From assembly GCA_904502185.1 (NCBI GenBank), contig CAJGDX010000069.1:1-11932 (forward strand): a stretch of 11,932 nt of DNA. Reading direction: 5' to 3'. Of the stretch, positions 1 through 6,550 are shown one piece after another. The notes under the pieces were generated by a model. It was not told the DNA's origin. It saw nothing but the letters and a program-made list of their open reading frames with translations, and made no database searches. Numbering within the stretch: position 1 is the stretch's first letter; each line of letters opens with the position of its first letter. Made by a program: the position numbers and the translations under genes. The DNA is from an uncultured Bacteroidaceae bacterium (GTDB lineage: Bacteria; Bacteroidota; Bacteroidia; Bacteroidales; Bacteroidaceae).

Positions 1-1012
1 AGACATCGCCGCGCTGCACGAATGCAACTTCGTTGGTCTCTTTGCTGACTGTCATTGCCGATGCACCTCCCTCGAAGTTCATGCGTGAGGTTGTGGGCTG
101 GGGCAGGTCGGCGGTGATGGTGACGTTCACCTTCTTGGGTGAGCTGCCATCTTTAATTGTGTAGATGTCGCCGTCGAACGAGTAGCACAATGTTCCGTCG
201 TTAGCCGATGAGAGGAAACGGACGGGGTGTTTGCTGTGCTTGGTTATCTGTTTGCTCTTTTCGGGGGCAGAGATGCTTGTGCGGTGGATGTTGAACGAAC
301 CGCTCTCCTCGCTGAGGTAGTAGAATGTGTCGCCGTCGCCACTCCATACGGGGTTTCTGTCCTCGCCGTTGAAGCTGGTTACTTTTTTGAATTTGCGTGT
401 TCCGTCGACGTTTGTTGTCCAGATGTCGCGTGTGATTGACGAACGGTGGTGCTTGCGCCACTGGTCTTCGTAACCTTTCTTGTCGTTGTAGATAAGTTTT
501 TTTCCGCTTTTGTCAACGCTGATGCTCTCCATGTATTCCGATGAGAAAAGCTCGGGGCGTCCGCCGTCGATGGAGATTTTATATACCTGCTTGAAACTTC
601 CGGGGTGCTGACCGTAGTTGGCATCGGGCATTATCTGTGCAGTGTAGAGTATCTCCTTGTCGTTGATGAATGTTTCGGGGTATTCGGCTGCTGCGTGTGT
701 TGTCAGCCGCTTGGGGGTGCCGCCGTTCTTGGAAACGATGTAGAGGTCGAAACTGCCTTCGCGGTTCGATGAGAATACAATGCTTTTGCCATCGGGCGAC
801 CAGATGGGTGATGTGTCGTAGTGGCCGAGCGATGTTATCTGTCGTGCTTCGCCACCGCCTGAAGGAACGGTGAAAATGTCGCCTTTGTAGGTGAACGCGA
901 TGGTGGAGCCATCGGGCGAAATTTTACTGTTGCGGAGCCATGAGGGTGTTTCGCCTGCAAGGGCGATACCTGTGATTGCACACAGGATGGTCAGTAGCAG
1001 TTGTTTTTTCAT
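1..1012 (-). CDS. Tricorn-like secreted S41-family protease, N-terminal part (cut by window edge)
   Basis: The visible part is 337 codons, starting at the ATG at 1010-1012 and running off the left edge with no stop. A signal peptide is clear: MKK, a hydrophobic stretch at residues 4-18, and a likely cleavage after ALA at 17-19. No lipobox is present. The rest is a TolB/PD40-type beta-propeller. Repeated SPDG blades occur at about 32-35 and 72-75, each followed by IAF/IVF strands, and further blades follow (PVWSGDGDTFYYLS near 221-234). The motif HHRSSITRDIW (188-198) is one I recognise from Bacteroidales tricorn-protease homologues. Those proteins are usually a little over 1,000 residues, with a propeller, a PDZ domain and a C-terminal S41 serine protease domain. 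The PDZ and catalytic parts would lie left of position 1 and cannot be checked. It lies 24 bases after the kinase gene and is probably the last visible gene of the ampG-kinase-protease unit. A plain TolB-like or S9-type peptidase is the alternative. Confidence 0.8.
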   Translation of the reverse strand, partial: MKKQLLLTILCAITGIALAGETPSWLRNSKISPDGSTIAFTYKGDIFTVPSGGGEARQITSLGHYDTSPIWSPDGKSIVFSSNREGSFDLYIVSKNGGTPKRLTTHAAAEYPETFINDKEILYTAQIMPDANYGQHPGSFKQVYKISIDGGRPELFSSEYMESISVDKSGKKLIYNDKKGYEDQWRKHHRSSITRDIWTTNVDGTRKFKKVTSFNGEDRNPVWSGDGDTFYYLSEESGSFNIHRTSISAPEKSKQITKHSKHPVRFLSSANDGTLCYSFDGDIYTIKDGSSPKKVNVTITADLPQPTTSRMNFEGGASAMTVSKETNEVAFVQRGDV

Positions 1013-1036
1013 TGTTTGATGTTATTATGGTTTTTG

Positions 1037-1879
1037 TTATTTGTTGCTGTGGTATTCTATGAGGCCTTTCATGGGGCTTTCCACTATTTTGCCAATGGAG
1101 AGCGCAAGGCTTTCGGCTGCCTCTTTAATCTCCTCGTTGAACCATTTGCCTATGCTTCCCACAATGTGAATGGGCAGCCACGAACGGCGATAGGCCATGG
1201 AGTTGTTCTGAAAGAACTGCACGAAGCAATTGACCAGCATGCTGTGTATTTCGGGGTGCTTGCGGTTCTCGTGAAGGAAGGGTGTGAGGCTTGCAAGGAA
1301 TCGTCCGGGCATTGGCTCGTGGTACACCTTTTCGAGAATCGTTGCAATGTTCAGGTCGTACTGTTGCAGGAATTTGTTGCATATCTCCTGTGGCAACTGA
1401 CGCTTGAGACAACCATTTATCAGCAGACGTCCCAGAGTGGCGCCGCTGCCTTCGTCGCCCAGAATGAATCCCAGTGGGGGGATGTTGTCCTTAATCTCCT
1501 TGCCGTTGTAGTAGCACGAGTTTGAACCGGTGCCAAGAATACATGCAATGCCTTCGTCGTTGCCGCAAAGTGCGCGGGCTGCTGCAAGCAGGTCGCTGTT
1601 TATCTCTATTTCCGCTGTTGTGGGGAATATTGTCTCCAATGCTTTTCTGATACGGCTGTTTGCCTCGGTGTAGGCACATCCGGCACCATAGAAGTATATT
1701 TTCACAGGAGATTCTCCCGATAGCTGCGGAACGAGTTCTTCGAGTAGTATTTCTGTGATTCTTTCCGATGTCTGTTGAGTGGGGTTCAGTCCCTGTGTCT
1801 TTATTTGCAGATGCACTGCTCCCTCGTCGAGGAACACCCAATCGGTCTTTGTTGAACCGCTGTCTGAAATAAGTATCAT
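1037..1879 (-). CDS. BadF/BadG/BcrA/BcrD-family amino-sugar kinase (GlcNAc/MurNAc kinase-like)
   Basis: This is a 280-residue cytoplasmic sugar kinase of the actin-like ATPase fold. Visible motifs are phosphate-1 DSGSTKTDW (6-14), a candidate catalytic Asp in NSDLLAAARAL (Asp96), phosphate-2 ILGTGSNS (114-121), GFILGDEGSGATLG (137-150) and the adenosine-side VGSIG (240-244). The length fits the family, whose characterised members phosphorylate N-acetylglucosamine and/or N-acetylmuramic acid (NagK, MurK). The ATG at 1877-1879 lies only 12 bases after the stop of the AmpG-like permease, so the two are almost certainly cotranscribed. That favours phosphorylation of an imported cell-wall amino sugar. 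A MurNAc-6-phosphate etherase (murQ) is not in the window, so MurNAc cannot be chosen over GlcNAc or glucosamine. The family call is secure and the substrate is inferred. Confidence 0.85.
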   Translation of the reverse strand: MILISDSGSTKTDWVFLDEGAVHLQIKTQGLNPTQQTSERITEILLEELVPQLSGESPVKIYFYGAGCAYTEANSRIRKALETIFPTTAEIEINSDLLAAARALCGNDEGIACILGTGSNSCYYNGKEIKDNIPPLGFILGDEGSGATLGRLLINGCLKRQLPQEICNKFLQQYDLNIATILEKVYHEPMPGRFLASLTPFLHENRKHPEIHSMLVNCFVQFFQNNSMAYRRSWLPIHIVGSIGKWFNEEIKEAAESLALSIGKIVESPMKGLIEYHSNK

Positions 1880-1891
1880 GCTATTTGTCTT

Positions 1892-3160
1892 TTATTGTTT
1901 TTTACCGAATGTGGGGTCTATCTTCAGCTGTGCTGTGACTATGAATGTTGCTGCACAGCAGATTATTACCCACACAAAGAAATAGAAGTATCCGATGCTC
2001 TCCTGTATGTATCCCGAAACCATTCCCGGCAACATCATTCCCAGTGCCATGAAGGCTGTTGAGATTGCGTAGTGTGCAGTGGGGTATTCGCCCTGTGCAA
2101 AGTATATAAGATAGAGCATGTATGCTGTGAATCCGAAACCGTAACCCATTTGCTCAATGAATACGCAGATGTTGATTATGTAGAGGCTTTCGGGCTGATA
2201 GTAACTGAGGTAGACATAGACAAGGTCGGGGATGGAGATTGCCATTACCATAGGCCACAGCCATCGTTTGAGGCCGTCGCGCGAAATGCACATTCCTCCC
2301 AGAATACCTCCGGCAATGAGTCCTACAACACCAATTGTTCCGTAGGTGATGCCTATCTGCTCGGTGGACATACCCAATCCGCCATCGGCGTGACTGTCCA
2401 TCAGGAATGGGGTGATGAGCTTTACCAACTGTGCTTCGGGCAGACGGAAGAGCAGCATGAATAGCAGCGCAGGAACAATGCCGGGCTTCTTGAAAAAGCT
2501 GACAATGATGTTGCCGAAACTACCCAATGCCTCTTTGATGGTTGCAACGTTGCGAGGTGTGTCGGTGGCTGGACGCGGCAGTGCAAAATGGTGATATATT
2601 CCCATTATTGTGAGTATTGCACACAGAATACCGAATGTGATGCTCCATGCAAGGGGGATGTTGTCTGTGACTATCTCCAGCTTGCCGGCAAGATAGATGA
2701 GTATGCCTTGTCCGAAAATGGTTGCTATGCGATAGAATGTGCTTCTGATGCCTGCAAAGAACGATTGTGCCTCTTCGCTCTGCCCCAGCATGTAGAATCC
2801 ATCGGCTGCAATGTCGTGTGTCGCCGAACTGAATGCCATCAACCAAAAGAAGCAGAGTGTCCATTGTAGAAAGGAGTCAAGTGGTATGGTGAATGCTATT
2901 GATGCGAGCAGTGCGCCCATGATGAATTGTGTGGCTACAATCCATTTGCGTCGTGTTGAGAACATATCCACTATGGGACTCCAGAAGGGTTTGATTACCC
3001 ATGGCAGGTAGAACCAGCTTGTATATATTGCAATGTCGGCATTGCTTAATCCCATTCTCTTGTATAGAATGACTGATATTGCTGTTACTGCAAAGTAGGG
3101 TAGTCCTTCGGTAAAGTAGAGCGTTGGTATCCAGCTCCATCCTTTTTTTATGCTTTTCAT
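1892..3160 (-). CDS. ampG: AmpG-like major facilitator permease (muropeptide/amino-sugar importer)
   Basis: The product is 422 residues, an inner-membrane MFS transporter with many hydrophobic segments and the usual size for about 12 helices. The start MKSIKKGWSWIPTLYFTEGL and the segment LPWVIKPFWSPIVD (52-65), followed by the charged loop STRRKW, resemble the AmpG branch (AmpG has a LPYxLKxLWSPxxD-like motif at this place). AmpG imports anhydro-muropeptides in Gram-negative cell-wall recycling. Related Bacteroidota permeases next to a sugar kinase take up MurNAc (the murTK arrangement of Tannerella forsythia, recalled from memory). The frame stays open upstream to 3295, but that extension is polar, runs through the repeat-rich leader and has no family resemblance. 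I therefore place the start at the ATG at 3158-3160. Substrate choice between muropeptide and free MurNAc/GlcNAc is open. The kinase follows after 12 bases. Confidence 0.8.
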   Translation of the reverse strand: MKSIKKGWSWIPTLYFTEGLPYFAVTAISVILYKRMGLSNADIAIYTSWFYLPWVIKPFWSPIVDMFSTRRKWIVATQFIMGALLASIAFTIPLDSFLQWTLCFFWLMAFSSATHDIAADGFYMLGQSEEAQSFFAGIRSTFYRIATIFGQGILIYLAGKLEIVTDNIPLAWSITFGILCAILTIMGIYHHFALPRPATDTPRNVATIKEALGSFGNIIVSFFKKPGIVPALLFMLLFRLPEAQLVKLITPFLMDSHADGGLGMSTEQIGITYGTIGVVGLIAGGILGGMCISRDGLKRWLWPMVMAISIPDLVYVYLSYYQPESLYIINICVFIEQMGYGFGFTAYMLYLIYFAQGEYPTAHYAISTAFMALGMMLPGMVSGYIQESIGYFYFFVWVIICCAATFIVTAQLKIDPTFGKKQ

Positions 3161-3207
3161 TGTGTTGACACTCGGTTTTGGGTTCTGTTTTGTGGCTCTT
3201 TCGTGTG

Positions 3208-3312
3208 GCAAGTTTCCTTGCAAGTTGCTCTGTGAATGCATTCTTCTTATAGCGCAAAGATAGTGCAAATGAGCGTAACGCAAGCTTGCTTGCAAGTTAC
3301 ACAGCGAATGCA
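3208..3312. repeat. Two imperfect 33-base direct repeats in the ampG leader
   Basis: Positions 3208-3240 and 3280-3312 align without gaps and agree at 27 of 33 positions by eye. Both contain CTTGCAAGTT and end in GAATGCA. The offset is 72 bases. The first copy forms a small hairpin (GCAAG, 4-base loop, CTTGC at 3208-3221) that would lie in the ampG transcript. The second copy lies within the palindromic element. The pair suggests a partial internal duplication of that element. Confidence 0.6.
3255..3283 (-). promoter_or_regulatory. Candidate Bacteroidota-type promoter for ampG
   Basis: On the minus strand, TATCTTTG (complement of 3255-3262) matches the Bacteroidota -7 consensus TAnnTTTG exactly. 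A TTG (complement of 3281-3283) lies 18 bases upstream, close to the usual -33 spacing of about 19. Transcription would begin near 3249, giving a leader of about 90 bases before the ampG ATG. The -33 element lies inside a palindrome (GCAAGCTTGC, 3280-3289), which could affect polymerase access. Confidence 0.5.
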
Positions 3313-3321
3313 GCCTATCTT
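3257..3321. repeat. Imperfect palindromic intergenic element (candidate dispersed repeat)
   Basis: The outer arms AAGATAG (3257-3263) and CTATCTT (3315-3321) are perfectly complementary. Each is followed inward by TGCA (3264-3267 and 3309-3312), with two extra bases on the right arm. Inside lie GCAAGCTTGC (3280-3289, self-complementary) and an overlapping CTTGCAAG palindrome (3289-3296). The whole could fold into a long interrupted hairpin. It sits between mtgA and ampG and contains no coding frame. From memory, similar AAGATAG...CTATCTT elements occur repeatedly in intergenic regions of Bacteroides-type genomes. That needs a genome-wide search to confirm. Confidence 0.55.
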
Positions 3322-3322
3322 C

Positions 3323-3340
3323 GCAGTATATCGATACTGC
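3323..3340. repeat. Short perfect hairpin next to the palindromic element
   Basis: GCAGTAT (3323-3329) and ATACTGC (3334-3340) form a perfect 7-bp stem with the loop ATCG. It lies about 50 bases downstream of the mtgA stop on the minus strand and overlaps the second GCAAAGATA copy (3339-3347). No long T tract follows, so a terminator role for mtgA is uncertain. Confidence 0.4.
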
Positions 3341-3386
3341 AAAGATAATCTATTTTTTGCAACAGCATCGGCGTTCAAAAGTTATT

Positions 3387-4094
3387 TTACCTCTTTTTTG
3401 CAGAGGTTTTCTTTTTTGTGTCTTCGCTTTTGTCAAAATCGATTCTGCCAATGTTTTTCATGCATTTGAGTATATCCTGTTCCCTCTTGCGCATATATTT
3501 CGACGGCTTTGCCGAATTGTAGCGTCGGGGGTTGGGCAGGGTAGCCGCTATCAGGGCGCATTGGTTGCGCGTGAGCTTGTCGGGGGTGGTGTTGAAGTGT
3601 TTCTCTGCCACTGCCTTGGCACCATATATTCCATCGCCCATTTCAATGCAGTTGAGGTAGGCCTCCATTATGCGCTTCTTGTCCCAGAAGAGTTCCATCA
3701 GCACTGTGAAGTAGGCTTCGAGCCCTTTGCGCACCCACGAACGTCCCGGCCACAGAAACAGGTTCTTGGCTGTCTGTTGGCTGATGGTGCTTGCTCCGCG
3801 GAATCGTATTCCGGCTTCAGCTTCGCGGCGTGCCTGTTCAATGGCCTTGAAGTCGAACCCGTTGTGTTCCATGAACAGATTGTCCTCGGACGATACGACG
3901 GCAAGGGCAAGGTCGGGACTGATTTTTTCTATTGGTGTCCATTCGTAATTGATGGGTGCGTCGTCGGAAAAATATCTTATCAGCATCAGTGGGGTTACCG
4001 GTACGGGTATGTAGCGGTAGAGTATGACTGTTCCCACTGAAAGCAGCAGGAGGGTTGCCAATGTGCCGAGTGTTATTTTAACGAGTTTCTTCAC
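3387..4094 (-). CDS. mtgA: Monofunctional biosynthetic peptidoglycan transglycosylase (GT51)
   Basis: The 235-residue, membrane-anchored enzyme polymerises lipid II into glycan strands in the periplasm. One N-terminal transmembrane segment (about 7-26) is followed by a single GT51 domain. Visible motifs are SSEDNLFMEHNGFD with the catalytic Glu70, RGASTISQQTAKNLFL (99-114), RKGLEAYF (122-129, second conserved Glu126), KKRIMEAYLN (139-148) and EMGDGIYGAKAVAEKHF. No penicillin-binding transpeptidase domain follows, so it is MtgA-type and not a class A PBP. The tail (about 221-235) is Lys/Asp-rich. The start codon is GTG (complement of 4092-4094). An in-frame TAG lies just upstream (4110-4112), and the next Met is at residue 37, beyond the membrane anchor. 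GTG is therefore the only sensible start. A terminator-like hairpin ends 18 bases before it. Confidence 0.92.
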   Translation of the reverse strand: MKKLVKITLGTLATLLLLSVGTVILYRYIPVPVTPLMLIRYFSDDAPINYEWTPIEKISPDLALAVVSSEDNLFMEHNGFDFKAIEQARREAEAGIRFRGASTISQQTAKNLFLWPGRSWVRKGLEAYFTVLMELFWDKKRIMEAYLNCIEMGDGIYGAKAVAEKHFNTTPDKLTRNQCALIAATLPNPRRYNSAKPSKYMRKREQDILKCMKNIGRIDFDKSEDTKKKTSAKKR

Positions 4095-4112
4095 TGTCTG
4101 TCGTGTTATCTA

Positions 4113-4145
4113 AAAAACTCTGCTCAAAAAATGGGCAGAGTTTTT
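4113..4145 (-). terminator. Rho-independent terminator-like hairpin between the DUF4919-like gene and mtgA
   Basis: AAAAACTCTGC (4113-4123) and GCAGAGTTTTT (4135-4145) form a perfect 11-bp stem around an 11-base loop. On the minus strand the stem ends in a run of six T. It begins 6 bases past the stop of the DUF4919-like gene, as expected for its terminator, and ends only 18 bases before the mtgA start. It could also act as an attenuator for mtgA. Confidence 0.65.
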
Positions 4146-4151
4146 ATGGGA

Positions 4152-4814
4152 TTACTTGTTTTTTGATGTGTGTACCAGATAGCGGCTGACATCAAAATAC
4201 ATTGTGCCTGAGGTGAACTTTTTGCTGGGTGTCACTCGGATGATGTTGCACAGTGTCTTAGTATCGAGGCTGCGCGAAATGACATTCTCTATGTCCAGTA
4301 TTCCGTACATCACATGCTCCTGGTCGTCGGGGTTAATCACACGGAAGGGGCTTTTGCTGCTTTTGCCGTCGCCCATGGTGGTTATCATTTCAAGTATCTT
4401 CAGATATTTGTTGACGTATGATTTTGTCTCCTTCTCAGGTTTCAGCAGTTGCTGCGACGAAAGCCATGCGTAGAACAATGCATTCAGACTGACGGGGTTG
4501 TACGAGAGTATTTTCTTGGCTGTCTCATAGATTTTCAACTGATTGTTCTCGGCAACATACTTTTTAAGTGTCTTTTCGTTGATGTCGTTTCCACCTTTGT
4601 ATGTGGGCAGATAGGTCTGTCCGTAGTAGACGAGTGCAACGTCGTCGGTGCGCAACAGCGCGTCGTCGGCAAGGTATAGTTTGAGAATGTCGTTGAAGTA
4701 GGTTCTTTCGTTGTCGACAATCTCTTTAATGAGCTTGTAGTCGAATTTCTCTTGTGCCATTGCGGGGCTCAGTGCAAGCAGTATGGCTACTACTATAAGT
4801 GCTATTTTTTTCAT
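4152..4814 (-). CDS. Small exported protein, DUF4919-like
   Basis: The product is 220 residues with a clear signal peptide: MKK, hydrophobic 4-17, and likely cleavage after AMA at 18-20, before QEKFDYK. The mature part is mostly charged and probably helical. The pattern FDYKLIKEIVDNERTYFNDI, then LLRTDDVALVYYGQTYLP, then a helix with NPVSLNALFYAWL resembles what I remember of the Bacteroidota DUF4919 family, which has no known function. No catalytic motif is recognisable. The start is the ATG at 4812-4814. The frame is open further upstream, but that stretch lies over the GH13 gene and is Gln/Arg/His-rich, a sign of out-of-frame reading. The gene follows the GH13 gene by 35 bases and is probably the last gene of the fabD-GH13 unit. 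Periplasmic location is inferred from the signal peptide. Confidence 0.7.
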   Translation of the reverse strand: MKKIALIVVAILLALSPAMAQEKFDYKLIKEIVDNERTYFNDILKLYLADDALLRTDDVALVYYGQTYLPTYKGGNDINEKTLKKYVAENNQLKIYETAKKILSYNPVSLNALFYAWLSSQQLLKPEKETKSYVNKYLKILEMITTMGDGKSSKSPFRVINPDDQEHVMYGILDIENVISRSLDTKTLCNIIRVTPSKKFTSGTMYFDVSRYLVHTSKNK

Positions 4815-4849
4815 CCTGTTTCGTTTTAAGGTATATTCGAGTTGGTATC

Positions 4850-6538
4850 TTACAAATTGAATTTCAGTATTACACCGTTCATGGCAGGAATGTTGACGGG
4901 GATGGTGACGTCGGGTGTCAGTCTGCATTTGATGCTCTTGCCGCTCAACAGTTCTGTTGCTTTGCAAATCTTGTTGTCGGGGTCGATCTTGTGGAATGTG
5001 AATGCCTCGGAGGGTATTCTTATCTCCTGCAGACGCGACTCCTTGCTGAAGTTGACTGCTATGAGCAACAGCTCTTTCTCGGTGCCGCGAAGGTATGTGT
5101 AGACGCTGCCGGCATCGAACTGCGAAGAGTGGGGGTTGGCATATTGAAGGTCGTAGAATGTTCCTTCGCTGATGGCCTTCTCGCTGTTGCAGAGGTTGAG
5201 CAGCTGTGCGTAGAATTTCTGCAACTCTTTCTCCTCTTTTGTCAGTTTGGCGCTGTTGTACTTGCCGTTGTTGCACCAGCGACTGAGGGTGTCTACACTC
5301 CAGTAGTCGAAGATGGTTGTGCGTCCGTCAACTCCGCTGTATCCCTCTTTGTCCATTCCCTTTTCGCCCAACTCCTGACCGGCATAGAACATGAAGGGCT
5401 GTACGCCTACTGTTGCCGATACGATGAGGGCAGGCAGTGCGTTGAAGCCGTCGCCGACGAAGAAGTCTGATGCGATGCGCTGCTCATCGTGGTTCTCGAG
5501 GAAGGTGAGCATGTGACGGCTGATGTCTGCAGTCTGCTGCAGTGTAGAGGTGATGTTGTATATGTTGCCGTGTCCCTCGATTATTGCGCGCAGTGTGTCG
5601 TAGAGTCCTACCTTGTCGTAGAGATAGTCGAATCCACCCTGATAGATGAAGCTACGGTAGAGGTGGGGCTGGTATATCTCGCCAATGAATATAATGTCGG
5701 GGTATTGGGCCTTGACCTGGGGTACTGCCCACTGCCAGAATTCCACGGGGGTGAGTTCCACCATGTCGCAGCGGAATCCGTCGACCTCCTGCGATGCCCA
5801 GTAGAGCAGTATCTTCAGCATCTTAACCCATGTGTCGGGGATGGGAGTGAAGCGGTGGAAGCCTGTGCTGTAGTCGATTCCGTAGTTGAGTTTCACGGTG
5901 TCGAACCAGTCGTTGCGGTGGGGTACACCGAAACAGTCGTTACCGGTGGCACGCAGCGGATTTTCGCTGTAAGGGGTCTCGGCTGTGCCTTTGGTGTCGA
6001 TGTCGTCGCCGAATGGCTGCTCGCCAAGATAGTAGAAGTTATTGTGTCCTTTGAAGAAGAACTCCTTCTCGTCGTTTGCTCCAAAATCGAATGTGCGTTT
6101 GGGACGGTTGTCACTTTCGTAGTGACGTGCAACGTGGTTGGGGATGAAGTCCATTATCACCTTCATGCCTGCATCGTGGGTGCGGCGTACCAATGCACGG
6201 AACTCTTCGCGACGTTCGGCGATGTTCTCGGCGAGGTCGGGGTCGGTGTCGTAGTAGTCCTTGATGGCATAGGGCGAGCCGGCGATTCCCTTTATCATTG
6301 CAGGGTGGTCGGGGGTGATGCCGTATGCGCTGTAGTCGGTGCAGGTTGCATGTTCTATAACACCTGTATACCACACGTGTGTCGCACCCAGATTGCGGAT
6401 GGCATTGAGTGCTTCGGTTGTTATCTTGTTGAATTTACCACAGCCGTTGGTGGTTATGTTGCCTCCGGGAACACAGTTCGGTGTTTCGTTGCCGAAGAGT
6501 CGGGGAAGCATCTGATATATGATGATTTTATTTGACAT
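4850..6538 (-). CDS. GH13 alpha-amylase-family enzyme, cytoplasmic
   Basis: The 562-residue glycoside hydrolase has an (alpha/beta)8 catalytic domain and all four GH13 regions: I DFIPNH (130-135), II GFRCDMVE (254-261, nucleophile Asp258), III FIGEIY (284-289, acid/base Glu287) and IV ENHDEQR (348-354, Asp351 as transition-state stabiliser). The C-terminal part (about 475-562) is beta-rich and fits the usual domain C. The N-terminus (MSNKIIIYQMLPRLFGNE) has no signal peptide, so the enzyme should act in the cytoplasm on imported maltooligosaccharides or glycogen-like glucan and is not an exported Sus-type amylase. The ATG at 6536-6538 lies 12 bases after the fabD stop, so the two are probably cotranscribed. 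The catalytic residues look intact. Whether it is a hydrolase or a transglycosylase, and its exact GH13 subfamily, cannot be decided by eye. Confidence 0.88.
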   Translation of the reverse strand: MSNKIIIYQMLPRLFGNETPNCVPGGNITTNGCGKFNKITTEALNAIRNLGATHVWYTGVIEHATCTDYSAYGITPDHPAMIKGIAGSPYAIKDYYDTDPDLAENIAERREEFRALVRRTHDAGMKVIMDFIPNHVARHYESDNRPKRTFDFGANDEKEFFFKGHNNFYYLGEQPFGDDIDTKGTAETPYSENPLRATGNDCFGVPHRNDWFDTVKLNYGIDYSTGFHRFTPIPDTWVKMLKILLYWASQEVDGFRCDMVELTPVEFWQWAVPQVKAQYPDIIFIGEIYQPHLYRSFIYQGGFDYLYDKVGLYDTLRAIIEGHGNIYNITSTLQQTADISRHMLTFLENHDEQRIASDFFVGDGFNALPALIVSATVGVQPFMFYAGQELGEKGMDKEGYSGVDGRTTIFDYWSVDTLSRWCNNGKYNSAKLTKEEKELQKFYAQLLNLCNSEKAISEGTFYDLQYANPHSSQFDAGSVYTYLRGTEKELLLIAVNFSKESRLQEIRIPSEAFTFHKIDPDNKICKATELLSGKSIKCRLTPDVTIPVNIPAMNGVILKFNL

Positions 6539-6550
6539 GATTTCTGAATA

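Noticed and set aside
3161..3295. 45-residue N-terminal extension of the AmpG-like permease
   Set aside because: It is polar, passes through the repeat element and the predicted promoter, and has no family resemblance. The start at 3160 gives the typical N-terminus.
4815..5276. In-frame N-terminal extension of the DUF4919-like gene into the GH13 gene
   Set aside because: The extension is Gln/Arg/His-rich, typical of out-of-frame reading of the GH13 gene, and the signal peptide begins exactly at the ATG at 4814.
5489..6535. A 348-codon open frame on the plus strand, antisense to the GH13 gene
   Set aside because: It lies wholly within a gene with intact GH13 motifs, has low-complexity Val/Cys/Glu-rich content and no recognisable domain. 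Codon bias of the true gene explains the lack of stops.
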